From Beaufortia kweichowensis (taxonomy: Eukaryota > Chordata > Actinopteri > Cypriniformes > Gastromyzontidae): 64,000 nucleotides of DNA. A program made the position numbers and the translations under genes. Where the stretch lies: positions 18,207,795 to 18,271,794 of the forward strand of contig CM032795.1 of NCBI GenBank assembly GCA_019155185.1, read 5' to 3'. Positions within the stretch are counted from its first letter, which is position 1; every line of letters starts with the position of its first letter. Of the stretch, positions 25,489-39,239 are shown in pieces. A model generated the notes under the pieces. That model ran no database searches. It saw only the letters and a list, made by a program, of their open reading frames with translations, and was not told where the DNA came from.

Positions 25489-28400
25489 ATGGAAAATGGA
25501 AATGCAGAAGTGGTCGAGAACAGCCCTCACCAGCCAGACAGCAATACTGTAGAATCCCTAAAGCCTGGAGGATGGGACAAATCACCGTTAACAGAGAAAA
25601 TTCCTAATGGTGAGTGTTTTTCTAGTGTTTAGTTCGTCTAGTTTATAATTACATTGTAAAGATGTTTTGCTCAGTATTTAAATGGTTAATATTTTTCCTA
25701 CTTTATGATTACTGTCACAATTGCATGCTGATGTGCATTTGAAATTCCATGGTACACATGTTACAAACAATTTATGCTCAGATTGTGAGCATGGCCAAGC
25801 TTGTTTGTTGTTTTATTCAAAACCTGGCAAGATTTCAAAGTGAGCATTTGCTGTTTACTGCGTCACTTGGCTTTGAGATCTTTTTTCTTACTTTTGATCA
25901 ATGCCATTTGTTGACTTGTAAAGAGATATTTTTGCTCTAGATCTATCGACACACTTCCTCCACTTCTATCACTAGTTAGATTTTGCCGTTTGACTTGTTC
26001 TGCGAGATTTGTGCCTTTCAAACTATGCTGAATGTTAGTAACCTTTAAAAGCCGGTTGTTAGTTACATATGCTCATTAATGAATTCTGATTATTAATGTA
26101 TTCTGCAGTTAAAAGTATCTGATAATAGAGGGGTTACTGAGATAAACTCATCATGGTTGACAATAAGACATGAGAAAATGTTATCAGCTTTGTGGATCAC
26201 TAGTATTATTAGCCAGCAAATAAGTGAAAAATGACATCGGATGGAATTGTAAATGGAAAACTCTATCCTGATGCTCATCTCTTTGTTGTAGGCCATGTCA
26301 AATCAGAGTCGTTGCCAAACGGAGAGGCCGTGGTGGAGGGTCAAGAAACTGGCGGAGACAACACCCCACCTCCGGCAACTCCTTCCCCGGGCAGCTGTTT
26401 TTCTGACTCCCCCCTGAGCGCCGAACCGGATCCAGGTGTGGCCCGTTTCCCTGACAACCTAGAGAAGTCTGAGGCTGTTCTTGCAGAGGGCTCTGTTCAC
26501 ACGAGCGATGCATTGCAATCGCTCAGACTAAGTATTCCTATGCAGGAGACTGAATTGTGTAAGCACATGATACTGGATAATCCCCCCGCAAGTCACCCCT
26601 TCCCTTATTCTTTTTAATAATTGCCCGGTTTATAAATAGATTGGCTTTTGAGGCTAATATAGGCTAACCCTCCCTGATTGGTGTAACCTATTTTTGCCTG
26701 CTCTGTTTTGGCTTGCGAAGAGATTTTTATGGAAATGTCCCTCTTGTGTTAAAATCTTCCTCAGTTGCGTAATACATTCGGCTTTTGAGGTTTTTGATGA
26801 TTGATTTTGATGGCGATTCTAATCTCTGCTTGTGTTTTTTGGTGGTGATGTTCAAAAATGCATTAACAGTTTCTGGGTTGTTGTCCTTGGAGGACTGGCA
26901 ATGTCTTTGATTCAGAATGAGTAATTTTTGGGAATGAGGTTTCTGAATGCACATTGTCAATATTTACATCAGTTTTGATGTGGCATATGGCTGAAGTACT
27001 AAGAACTAACTGTGGCTGAAAAAAAAGACTTCTTTTACTAATACATTTGGAATGACTTTTTATGGAATGCAAAGCTCACATGTTGTTTGCTGAACACCAG
27101 GACCAGCATGAAAACTATATTCTTAACCGAAGTCTAGGGATGGGAATGTAGGGAATTTTGATAATCTTGATTCCTTACCAAATCTATTATCAGATTTTAT
27201 TACCTTTAATGAAGAACGAATGTACAGTGTTTGTTGGCAGCCTTTTGTAAAAAAATTACATCCTTTTTCATTTTACATCAGAAATAAGAAACAATTTTGC
27301 TAAAACAAAAAATGGTATTTTACCCATTCACAAATTCTTGCATATTGCACAAACATATCAGGCATGTGCATCTATTAAAATGACATAGAGGTGACATATG
27401 TGCCACATAATTCATTTACAAAGACTTTTAACTGTGAAACCATTATATATTTTCTGTTTTCATTAGACCTTCTAGAGTTGTAAGTGGAAACAAATGTCAT
27501 TTTTATGGAACCATCTCTTGATTCCCACCCCTAGAAAAGACATTGTCAAACAAGCATGTTTCAGAGTTGATGAGCTGTTATTTTCTCCCAGAAAATCAAT
27601 GGTCTTTTGAGCCTGATACATTAACGCTTGGTTGACAGTATCTAAACCTCCCATCTGACTGTTTTGTTGTGGGAAGGTTTCTTTGTGTGTTTATTGACCA
27701 TGTCGCTTTTGTAGCATCTAAAGAACCATCTATGGAGCTGGAAAATGAAGAGAAGATCCGTCAGGAGGCTCGTCGGCGGCTGGAGGAACAGCTTAAACAA
27801 TACAGAGTACAGCGGCACAAAGAGAGGGTGAGTCAGTAAATGACATGCTTATAACTGATTGACATTTTTGCATTTAAAACTCTGTGACTTTCTTTTATTC
27901 AACACAAATAGAATTTTTTACATGCTTTTTTACATGCTGAACTTCAAAAATGACAATTAAACAGTTGATTAAAGTATTCCTTTGATGCTGAATGTAGGTG
28001 GACTTAAGAAATGAAGAGTACAGTGTTTGCCTATTTTTGGTTTGTAGATTTGGTTTGCAGATTTGGTTTGCTGTTGTGTGTAATGGTTGCTACCCTATCT
28101 CCCTCAGACTCATCGCTCCACCCCCAAGAGCCGCCCATTCAGTACTCTGGACCCGGAGCTCATGCTCCATCCCGAGGCTCTACCCCGGGCCAGTGCAGTT
28201 GCCATGACGAAGGAATACTCCTTCCTGCGCACCAGTGTTCCTCGTGGTCCCAAACTAGGAAGCCTGGGAATCCCCCAAACTAAAGAAAAGAAATCCAAAT
28301 CATTCCCGCACCAGCAAGATTCACTCTCTCGCCGATTATAAATCTCCTGAATCTGACGCTAACAGTGCAGAGACATCCAGAGGTGCGGGTTCCGCACCTG

Positions 28401-31400
28401 CCGACGCATCGTTCACATCTCTGCATTCCACCATCAGCTCTGTCTCCACGGTTTCTGAAATCAGCATCAGCTTGGAGTCCAACGCCCATTTAGAATCATC
28501 TCCGCCAATCAGAGATAACGTCTCTGAGGTGGACGGTAGCGAATCAGGTTTCAGGGTTGATGGTAATGACAGCGACAGCTCGTCCTACAGTAGCGTGTCT
28601 ACTACGGGGACGTATAATATGTTAGCTGCAATAGTGAACAGGCCAAGAGCTCCATATACTGTAGAAGGGAGAGAGATCGCTGCAGAGGCAATGGGTCAGT
28701 TTCCATCGCTACAGGAAGTCCTGCAGGCTGCCACTGAAGAGCGGCACATGGAGGAACTGGAACAGGACAGAGAAGGCAGCGTGGAGCCGCGGAGTCGCAG
28801 AGACAGCTTCTCTAGCAGGTATGGACTGATGATTATTTTATTCCATTCCTGAAATATTTGAAGGGACATATCATACATGTATCATGTAACTCTTCTAATT
28901 AAATTTGTGTGTGTTGCCAGTGTGTCGTATGGAAGCTCAGTGATGGGCACACATGATGAGATGCTGCAGGTGTTGAAAGAGAAAATGAGGTTGGAGGGAC
29001 AGCTTGAGTCTCTCTCATCCGAGGCCAGTCAGGTAGGTTAATAATAGAGTCCAAAGTATTACCTGCTTAAATATACTTCCCAAATATACAACAGAACCTA
29101 CGGTATATACAGTAGTGGCCAAAAGTGATGTCCAGAGGGCTACATTTGTACAATGTTTGCTTTTAATGTCACCTCAAGTTAGATTAAACCATCATGTATG
29201 AGGTCTATGGTACAAAACGAAACTGACAAAATTCTAAAAAAAGAAATGGCAAAAAAACCCCACCAAAAATACAGCATACATTAACTACAGTTTAAAGTGA
29301 TTTTGTTGATCCCTCTAAAAAGCTAAGTTCTTAAAGATGAGCACCTGTTTGCACTCCAAATACAACATGCTTTGTTTTAGTACATCTTTAATAATTTATT
29401 GTAGTGAAGGGCAAAGACAAGTTGGACATCACTTTTGACCACTACTGTATTTATGTTAATGAAAGATTACTTTTAAAGTGTCTTCCCAAAATGGTAAATG
29501 CATTTATGATTTTCTGTGATACTTAATTGTGATTGGTCATTTACAACATGTTATGGACATATTTAGCATCTGCAGTCAGATTTCCACATATCTGTGATAG
29601 TTACTGTGTTAGGTACTTTGTGACCTCACTTTTCAGCCTAATTTCAACTCAGCATTTTACATACTCATGGCTGTCATTAACCTGCATGTCTTCAGGCTTT
29701 AAAAGAAAAGACTGAGCTCCAGGCCCAGCTGGCCACGGTGAACGCTCAGCTACAGGCCCAGCTGGAACAGACCCAAACCAGCCAGGAGAGACAGAGCACC
29801 CTCACCTCTGAGGTCACTACGCTACGCTCCAACTGCACGGCGCTGGAGAAAGCCATGGTGGACCTACAGGCCAGTCTGGAGGGGAAGAACGCCAGCCTGG
29901 CCTCGCTTGGAAACGACCTGCAACTGGCTGAGGAGCAATACCAGAGACTGATGGGTAAAGTGGAGGAGATGCAGCAGAGTCTGAATGTGAAGGACAACAC
30001 AGGTGAGAGTCCAGTGCTAGAGAAAGATATATATACAGATGTCTGTCTCAAATGTGCTTTCTAGCTAATTAAGAACTTGTATCTATAAGCGTCACCACAA
30101 TATCTAAAAAGATATGAACATGCTTCTTACAGACCAGCAGCTGTTTGATGTTTGTTTCTTAATTTCTTCACCTAGTTTCTGAGTTGCGGCAGCAAATGGG
30201 CGGCCTGCAGACGCGGCTGCAGCGGGTCCAGAGCGAGAGGAACGCTTTGGAGAGCAGATTGAAGACCTCACAGGCGGAGGTGGATTCCCTACAGCAGCTC
30301 CGCCACTGGTACCAGCAGCAGCTCGCTATGGCTCAGGAGGCACGTGTACGACTGCAGGGAGAAATGGCCAACATGCAGGTATACTTATCCTTTCTAATAT
30401 GAATTAGTTTATATGTTTAACCTGATAACTGTGAGCAGAAATTGAGTATACACATGAAAATCTGAGCTATAATTTTTCAAGTCTATTTTTTATAAATGAC
30501 ACTAAAACTTTTAGTTTTATGTTTGTTGTTATAAACATTTGTTAATATTTCAACTTGAGTCTTTATACCTTTCCATCAATTTATAGTTTGTCATGATTAG
30601 ATTAAAATTCAACTATGAAATATTAAAGTGAATAAGAAAATAACGTATGTATTTACTAGGAAAGAGTCAAGAAAAGTCAACCAACTACTAGATTTTTGAA
30701 AATGTGTAGTTGTGATACATCCCTAGTATGCATTTTTAGAATCCTGTTTTTATCAGAACTGTTCAGATCTAAAATGGCCATCTGTGCTGTGCATTTATTT
30801 GTATATTTACTTTCAGGCAGGTCAAATGACTCAGATCGGCGTGCTGGAAAATCTAAAGATGGAGAATGTTACTCTGGCTCACCAACTCACAGAGACGAAA
30901 CATCGTTCTATAAAAGAAAAAGAAAGGATTGCAGTACAATTACAGAGCATTGAGGTCTGGAACAGACTCTCTTTGTCATTTATTCATATGTCCTGTGATT
31001 TAATGTCTTATTCTCTACAATCATATCCACCTTTTTGTACGCTGTCTCTTGTTCAGGCGGATATGTTAACGCAAGAAGCGTCCATACATCAGATTCATGA
31101 AGCCAAGACGATGGTGGAGGAAGATCTTCAACACAAGTTGGAAGAGTTTGAAGAGGAACGAGAGCATCTACTCAAACTGGCCAACACGGCCACAACGCTG
31201 GAGAGAGAGCTGGAGCAGGTACATCCAGAATCACAAACTGAGAAAAGTCTACAGCACTAACTGACTGCTAGGTTGTTGGTTTATAGCTTTCCGAGGGGCG
31301 AATGGTGTAGTAAAAGGGGTGTATAGTTTTCTCAGAATGAATCATACTGACTAACATGATAATTCCTTTCTTTCAAGGTAAAACTCACTCTCTCCCAAAA

Positions 31401-34400
31401 AGACGCCCAGCTGGAGTCATTCCAGCTTGAGCACCTAGAGCTAATGAAGCAGCTCACCGTTACTCAGGAGAATCTTCAAACCAAAGAGCAGGCCCTTAAC
31501 CAGCTGGAAGCACGATACCAGGAACTTCATGCCCAGCTGGAGGAGCTGCAGACTGACGCAACTGCTAAAGAAGAAACCTTGCAGTATCTGCAGAATGAGA
31601 AAATTGTCCTGGAGGTGGCTCTGCAGGCGGCCCGTGCAGATAAGAGTGAGCTGGATGAAGAAGCAGAGAGGCTTGGAGAAGGAGTTTTGGTGGCCTCGGA
31701 TACACTCGATCAACTCCGACAAGAAGTGCAGGTTAAAGCAACACAGGTGAGCTGTTTACAGATGAATTTGGGGATTGTGGAGCTTTTCGTTGTAGAGTTT
31801 TTATAATATGAACTTGGTGTGTGAAGTTTTGATTGGTTTCCTCATTTTATTCTCAAGATTGAATCTCTTCAACAAGAGAATGGCACCTTAAAAAGGCAAG
31901 CACAGAAACTGAAAGAGCAGTTCATGCAGCAAAAGGTATGTCCTCTAGTGATCTTCAAAGTCCATCAAAAAACAAATCAGATCCACTCTTTTTCTCAAAA
32001 CTATCCTTCATCCCTAAAGGTCATGGTTGAGGCGTACAGAAGAGACGCCAGCTCCAAAGATCAGCTGATCTCTGAGCTGAAGGCATCTAAGAAGCGTCTG
32101 GTAGCGGAGGTCAAAGATCTGAAGCAGGATCTTCTGAGAATGGAAGGAGAAAAGAAGAGTGCCGAGCAGGAACAGTCTCGCTTGCAGCAAGAAGTGGAGC
32201 GAGTCCAACGGCAAATGAACGGCCTGGAAGCTCATCTACAGTCTGTACAAACGGAAAGAGACCAACTTGACTCTCAATTGCAGGTACACATCATGGTAGT
32301 GATGCTAAGATCAACATAGTTGGAGCAGATGTTTGATGATCTCCATGTTGTTTGCTTTAGGCTTTTCAATTTGATCAGAACCAGCTGGCTGCAGTGACGG
32401 AGGAGAATGAAAATCTGAGGAAGAGAATAGAACAAATGCAAGATGAAGCCAGGAAGTGAGTCACCATCACACCATCCTCCCCTGCAATAAGGGTTTCCAT
32501 AGTGATCTTACGATTGTATTGCCATCAACTTTTGGTAATGCTTCTACTCTTTCCTCTTGCAGGGCCATCTCAGAGCAGAAGGTTAGGATGAAGCGTTTGG
32601 GCACAGATTTGACCAGCGCGCAGAAGGACATGAAGGTCAAGCATAAGGCCTATGAGAATGCAGTTGGCATCCTGAGCCGTAGGCTGCAGGAAGCCCTCAC
32701 GGCCAAAGAGACGGCAGAAGCCGAAATCGAGAAACTCAAAGCTCAGGTTTCAGAGGGAGGAAATAGCCTGGAACTTCAGGTAAGTTGGTTTTAAAGGTGT
32801 ATAGATGCTAAAAGCTTTTTGTACGATTGTGATTTTTTTTTTTTGTGTATTTATTATTGATGTATCAGGCCAAAGTGAAGTCCCTGCAGGGAGAGCTGAA
32901 GGCAGTGAGCCAGAGTAAAGCCATGCTGGAGAAAGAGCTTCAGGAGGTCATCACCTTAACCAGCAACGAGCTGGAGGAATATCAGGAGAAGGTTCTGGAA
33001 CTGGAAGATGAGGTTAGCAAAAACGTATAAACTGAGTTTTGCTTTTCATAGCTGCCTGTGTTTCATTAAACTAAAATGTCCCCTCTTTTGCTCACAGCTG
33101 CAAGAATCACGCAATTTTAAAAAGAGAATTCGTCGCCTGGAGGATGCTAATAAGAAGCTCGCGCTTGAGCTGGAGCATGAGAAAGGCAAACTTTCCGGTC
33201 TTGGGCAATCCCATAGTGCATTGCGTGAACATGCCAATATTTTAGAAGCTGCACTAGCCAAGAGAGAAGCAGACCTGGTGCAACTCAACCTGCAGGTAAT
33301 CTAATCGTTAATGAGCAAGAATATAACGAATTTGCTTAATATTGGTTGATTCTGACATTATGGTGATCTTTCCGAATCATTCCAGGTTCAAGCTGTATTA
33401 AAGCGTAAAGAAGAGGAGGACCAACAGATGCGACAGCTGGTGCAGACGCTCCAGGCTGCCCTGGAGAAAGAGAAAATCAAAGTCAAGGATCTGACAGAGC
33501 AGGTTAATACATTGTGAAACGGTCACAAATCCCAGCTGTGTGACATTAACAATTCCCCTTTAGAGCTCCTGAAGGCTTTGGTTTATTTTGTTTTGGTCAT
33601 GTGTGTGTTTGTATGCTTTATGCAGGTGGCGGAGGCCAAACTGGAGGCAGCACATAACCGCAGGCACTACAGGGCGGCCATGCTGGAACTGAGCGAGATC
33701 AAAAAAGATCTGCAGACCAAAGAGGAGCTGGTCAAAGCACTGCAGAAAGAGGCTAAGACGCTTGCGTAAGTTACAAATCACTACAATTGAAATGTAAAAC
33801 TATAGAGCACGAAGGATCTGTTTAAAAACGTATCAGCAATTTGAGCATTATGGACGTGATGTTTTTAGTCAAAACTTGACCTATAAATTCTCACAGAATG
33901 TATAAAGATTGAACCATCTATTTATATTTTATTAAAAATATCAGTCTATACACGAGTTATCTATTTAAAAAAAAAAATTAAAATACACATGTTATGGATG
34001 TGACAAAAAAGAACATGCATTTTTAGAGGCAGTGTACTTTGTAGGATTTCTGTGAAATTAAAATGTGCAAACCAGCAAAAATACCCAACAAATGGAGAAG
34101 AGATGACTCATCAAAGAATATGAAATAGTTTTTATTATATTACATTTTTATGTGTCCATTAATGAGGAATATGGACTGTTATGGATGTGACAATTCTGAA
34201 AACAGCACTTTACCTGACTATGAAAATCACGCTTTAAAACATAAACTAATAACTTTAAAAACTTGCATGAGTATTTGAACCACCAAATATTGACATCTGA
34301 GCTATCAGTATGCTGAAAACCTTTGTTGTTTTTTATGGTAAGGTTGACATTTGCATAGAATTGCCCTTATTGAGACTGTTCTGTTGGTTTGGATTACACA

Positions 34401-35617
34401 CAAAGTATGTTTCATTTCCCTGGACAGAGCTCAAGATGAGAAGCACTCAGAGGAGGTTGCTCATTTCCAGGAGGAGTTAGCTGATGCTCATGAACAACTC
34501 CAGATCCTTCAAAAGCAACTTGACGATGAGCTCAGTAAACAGCCGCTTACCAACCAAGAGGTATGTTGTGTCTGGGATGTTAATGTAGACTTTTATGTTC
34601 TCACTTTGGATTGGCTATATCCCTAATGTTTTCTCCCTGCAGGTGGAAGATCTGAAGTGGGAAGTGGAGCAGAGACAGCGGGACATCGAGACACAGAAAC
34701 AGCAACTGGAGATGGTGGAACAGTGTCATCAGAGAGAGATGGACACTGTTCAAGATACCCTGCAGGTCTGACCTCCACCATGTGGTTTTGATTTGCTCAA
34801 TTTTAGAGAAGGGTTTTCTTGATGTAGTATATGTTTGTGTAGCTCTTCCTACAAAGCTGAAATATTTTGTTCTGTGTGTAGAGAATAAAGGTGGAGCTGG
34901 AGATGGTCCAGGAGGAGCTGAACGGCACACGGAAGGATAAGTTCATGCTGCAGGCTAAAGTGGTGGAGTTGAGGAATAGTATGAAGACGGTTCTTCAGCA
35001 GAACAACCAGCTCAAACAGGATCTCAAAAATGGCAGGCTCAGGAAGGTAACACTGATGTTCTTACAAGATGTTAAACTTAAGTCATGATTGGCTTTGTTA
35101 ACAAACTTGGAAATGAACTTCTTCAAGTGTGTAATAATTTTTTTTTTCCCCAAACCAGAGGATGGAACTTAAGGGGGAGTCGACTCCAGTAACGCCAGTA
35201 AAAATCCCAGACTGTCCTGTACCGGCTTCGCTGTTAGACGAACTGTTAAAGCCCTCGACATCTGTTAATAAAGAACCTCTCAATAACCTCCACAACTGCC
35301 TGAGACAGCTGAAGTAAGGCTTTCTATGTTGTTTTATAAATATAAAATATATGTTTTATAGATAAGAAGCTGCGCGAACAGAGAGCAGATGATGCTTGTG
35401 TTATATACATCTCCTTACTTATTCCATGATTTTTTTTTCTTGCAGGCTTGAGATGGACAGCCTTCAGAAGCAGATGGAGGAACACACGGTCACGGTGACG
35501 TCATTGACCAACGCAGAAGAGCACCTCAACAGATTGGCACTCCATAACGATAGTAGCGAAGATTCATCTAATAAAAAGGAGAATGATAACGTGAAGCGAG
35601 AGATGCAGCCCTCATAA
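25489..35617 (+). CDS. golga3: golga3, golgin subfamily A member 3 (one-base frame break in exon 4)
   Basis: Twenty-three coding exons: 25489-25609, 26292-26558, 27715-27827, 28108-28818, 28921-29032, 29696-30002, 30176-30378, 30817-30954, 31057-31218, 31378-31746, 31858-31935, 32020-32283, 32361-32455, 32563-32779, 32869-33012, 33098-33295, 33386-33502, 33626-33765, 34428-34560, 34643-34765, 34882-35046, 35159-35313, 35446-35617. They total 4504 nt; dropping one base gives 1500 residues, against 1498 in human GOLGA3. Landmarks are the head (LDPELMLHPEALPRAS, EYSFLRTSVPRGPK), the Ser-rich VDGNDSDSSSYSS, and then about 1000 residues of nearly continuous coiled coil (YQQQLAMAQEARVRLQGEM, KHKAYENAVGILSRRLQEAL, KLALELEHEKGKLSGLGQS) ending near VKIPDCPVPASLL. 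Golgin-160 is a peripheral cis-Golgi membrane protein that supports Golgi positioning and cargo traffic, and it is a caspase target. Exon 4 changes frame at about 28300-28304. The 5' UTR begins at 25343 or earlier, and a poly(A) signal lies at 37872. Confidence 0.93.
29110..29447. mobile_element. miniature TA-flanked DNA transposon (Tc1/mariner-like MITE) in a golga3 intron
   Basis: The left end reads CAGTAGTGGCCAAAAGTGAT and continues GTCC. The right end is its inverted complement with one mismatch, (GGACATC)ACTTTTGACCACTACTG. Both ends are flanked by TA (29108-29109 and 29448-29449), the target duplication typical of Tc1/mariner elements. The 338-bp interior has no coding capacity. A non-autonomous element is therefore the clear reading; the family name is unknown to me. 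Confidence 0.85.
30532..30620. repeat. dispersed repeat family A, copy 2
   Basis: It matches 11332-11414 in the same orientation, sharing AAACATTTGT, a CTTGAGTCTT block, TATAGTTTGTCATGATT and AATTCAACT. It lies in the golga3 intron before exon 30817-30954. Confidence 0.6.
33844..34370. repeat. dispersed repeat family B, long copy in a golga3 intron
   Basis: The left part (GAGCATTATGGACGTGATGT, then AGTCAAAAC and AAATTCTCACA) and the right part (TCTGAGCTATCAGTATG, then TATGGTAAGGTTGACATTTG) match the two halves of 48215-48358 in a pgam5 intron. Between them are about 400 bases with two TGTTATGGATGTGACAA motifs (about 33991 and 34168). The element has no coding frame. The family is not identified. 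Confidence 0.6.
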
Positions 35618-38600
35618 TGCACAAAGAATCCTTTAAAGACACTGGCTGGGAGAATTCAGTTTTATCTTAATGGGCACTTATAAAAATTTTTTATTTCATA
35701 TCAACTGCCATTATTTGGCCTTTACCATCTTCACCAAGAATGTTTAGGTGAAACTGATTTTTGCACCACAGCTTTATTCTTTTGGGGTAATTTTGGTGTT
35801 TGTTTGTTTGTTTTTGTTTGTTCTTTCGTCACTATTTATTATCAGTTTAATAGAGCTGCTCTCTCTAAAATCTCGCCGCTTGTAATTCCACAGTAGTCGC
35901 CCGACGTTCCCGTTTTGATTTCAAGTCGTTTCCTCTCTCATCTCACGAGAGGTGTGGAAACGGATCAGTGAGGGCTACTGCTAAGCTGCTTAGTTCTGCA
36001 GGGGTGAAAAAATCAACAGATGATATCCAGGGCACCAGACTTTCAGTGTTATAGTAACTAGCGACCTGACTGGTCGGCGCATATCTGTCTGGTGATAGTT
36101 CTCACTTCCTGCATGGAGAATTTAGCAGCTGAACTGTTCTTCCATTCCTCTGTGCCTGTGAATGAGCTGATCTCTCGTTCTGTCACTGGAGAGATACCTG
36201 TGTGAGCCGATCTTGAGCTGTTCTCCGCAATATAATTCATTCATTATAAGCAAAACGATAAGAGACCCCATATCTATCAAGAACATATCAGCATTCCCCT
36301 TTCCAAATTTCTGTTTTTCAGTCCTGAAAAGGGTGTTTGGTCAGCTGTGTGTCGAAGGGGTCGTAACTAAACTTTGCGGGACAGTTGCCCTTTCAGGACT
36401 GGAGCGTAATAGCAATGCTGACAACATCCTATATATATACTGTGTACTGCTTTACCCACAGGTCTCATTTTACATCCCACTGTCTGTTTCACATTCTGTG
36501 GGCTGGTTTGTCTCATTGTGAGTATTAAAAAAAGCTAATTTCCATCATGGCCTCCTTATTGCTGTAATGCCCACAGTTTCAAACTCAGGACATGAAGCCC
36601 CAAGAATGTGTCAATGTTTGTGTGTAAGTGTGAGGCTTTCGGAGTGGAATTGTGGACAGGGTAATAATAATAACTCGTATACAGTATCAGGTCATCCAAT
36701 ATCAACTGACAATTTTTCCAGAGTTCCTGGTTTGCAAATGTGAGATACAGCTACACGTTGCATGAAAGAACTGATGAATATGTCTGTAAAAAGAGAGCTT
36801 GAGAAAAGATGTAAAATAATTATCTTGAATGAATGTGCTCTTGAAAGCGCTGTTGAGTTTGTTTTACGTATATATTTATAATATATAATTATTGACTTAC
36901 ATTGCACAAGTGATATAAGAAAGAAAACTGACTTTCAGGTATGGACCGATGTAAAATATTGTTACTTTTTGATGCCCTTTTTTGCCCGTGTTGATACTGT
37001 TCATTTATTTAAAAACATTTTCACTTCTCAAAATTCTCACGGATGGTTTGCCATTACAGCCTTAACTATTGGAGATGTATGCGTATATATTTTGAAAAGT
37101 GTATTGTAATTGGGTAATCATTTTGTCTTTCCCCTGATGTCTGCATTTCACCAACTCTATCTGTTGTTTGTCAGTGGAGCTGAACTTAACTGTGTTATTG
37201 GCTTGAACTGTTTGTGATCTGAGATATGTAATAATGTTTAAATGATTAGGACATAATGGGAAATCAGGCTTTACATACTGACATGTACATTAATCAACAA
37301 ATGGAAGGGAACTGTTTTTAATTGAAATATACTGTGTTAAATACTGTACTGAACGTTAAAAGCACGAGTTTCTGTTCAATGTTACAAAGAAGAAAACTGT
37401 TTGACTTTTAATTATTTGCTTGCTGAACATTTTTATGAAACTTGCCATATTCATAATTGAGTGTAAGATATAAATAATTCTGTAAGATCATCATTTCTTG
37501 TCTCTCTTTCTTATGTAATGTTATGGGGATGGATATAATTTTATGTCAGGTAAAGTCAGGTTATTAACTTTATACTACTGGGTTTTTATTCTTTCTGGTA
37601 TGGATGGCACAGTTAAAACATGTATCGGGGACTTTTAAATTTCTCTTTAAAAAATCTAGAGTAGCCTTGTGGAAATGTTTACATCATGAAATGAGTGAGT
37701 AATGGTTTAAAGTTTCATGGTATGGAATACATGTTTCACCAGGAGCGCAACTGCACATTTGCTGAGGCACATGCACCATCAGTGATGTTGCTCACTCCCC
37801 ATCCCCAACAATTTTAGCAAACTCTGTTTTTTCCTCAGAACTCTATTAGTGCCTGTAATTAAAATTGAATTAATAAATCTAATATTTAACCAATATTCTT
37901 AAGCCCTAACACACATTTGCTGGTATTTGTGGTTCATTAGCCCCCCCCATATTACATTAAATGATATGTATTGTACAAAATACAGTTTTCTGCCTTACTA
38001 GGTCATGTGATATCAATCAATAGATTTTTAACTCATTTAAAATTCTTTACTTTAAATGTTTTATATTTTAGATGAACGTTTTATAAAAGATTTTCAAAAA
38101 TCATTTACTGCATACCCCATTTTTGCGCCACTGTATTTTACCTTAAAGAGGTAAAATAGGTTCATTTAGTGCCAAATGCATAAATGTAAAATGTAAATGT
38201 GCAAGAAAGTTTTGTGGATCATTAAACTAGAGCCTGACAAAAATCTTTTAGTATCCTAGAGTAAATCTTGGTCAAAACTCATAATGCGTCAAATATGATA
38301 ATGAGATCTTCAATTCTTTTTTGTAAAATACAGTGTATAATGCACAATGTTCAGTATGCAGAACACAGTCACCGTCTTGTGCTACTTTATAATTAGTACA
38401 TAGGGCGACCATTGGGAGCGCTGCTACAACCCTGTCCCAAACCAGCAAAGACGCAACGAGTAAGAGACTTCCGGGAAGCACATTTTATTTAAACGTTGAA
38501 CTGAAGGGACAGTCGTAATTTCAGAGAACCCCATTTGTCATTTTTTTATTACTATATTTTATAGAAAGAGTCTTTAGCGGCCACTGTTTGTTGTTTGTTT

Positions 38601-39200
38601 GCTGTTCTGCTATATGGAGTGTCAGTAGGCATGGCTGTATGGAAACTAAACATGTAAGGAGACTCATGGTTGGCATCCCTTCACCTGCGCCCTTCATATA
38701 TTTGCTTGCAGAAGCAAAGGTAATTCGCATCATATTTGGTTTGGAACTAGCTTTTTCTCCATTGTTGTCAATATAGCAGTATTAGGTTTGTTAAATGTCA
38801 TGAAATCCTAAGTTGGCTTTAGTGGTTGCTATTTTATGGTGTGTCATAACCAGTATGTTGAGTCTGAATGTGCATGTTTTTAGTGAAGCCTTTTTTATTT
38901 CTATTTACTGCCATAAGAACAAATGTAGTAGCTTCCAGAAAAAACCGAACAAATATATTTGCATACATTTTAGTGCTTTTAGCATTACACGTGTTCAGGC
39001 TTTTTAGGTGATTTTATTAGTTTTTAAATAATACTTTATTGAATATCCTACTAAAGTATCAGTTTAAATAAGAGTAACATTAAATAGAAAGATTTAAAAA
39101 CTGTTTTATCTCTGGTAGAAATACTACAAAAATAGGTTTACAATTACATATTTGCATTGATGTGTATAAAATCTACATAAGAAAAGAATTAGGTTTATTA
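35618..39200. other. golga3 3' UTR and golga3-ankle2 intergenic DNA
   Basis: Roughly the first 2.2 kb is likely golga3 3' UTR, with an AATAAA at 37872-37877. Around 38466-38720 is an ETS-type CTTCCGGGAA (38468-38477) followed by a donor at about 38718 (GCAAAG|GTAATT), a candidate upstream first exon. The rest is AT-rich and featureless. Confidence 0.45.
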
Positions 39201-39239
39201 AAATAAACAACCATTTGGATCCCCTTCAAAAAATTGGTT

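Noticed and set aside
29746..30051. Antisense 101-codon frame in golga3
   Set aside because: It mirrors a GC-rich coiled-coil exon and has no independent signals.
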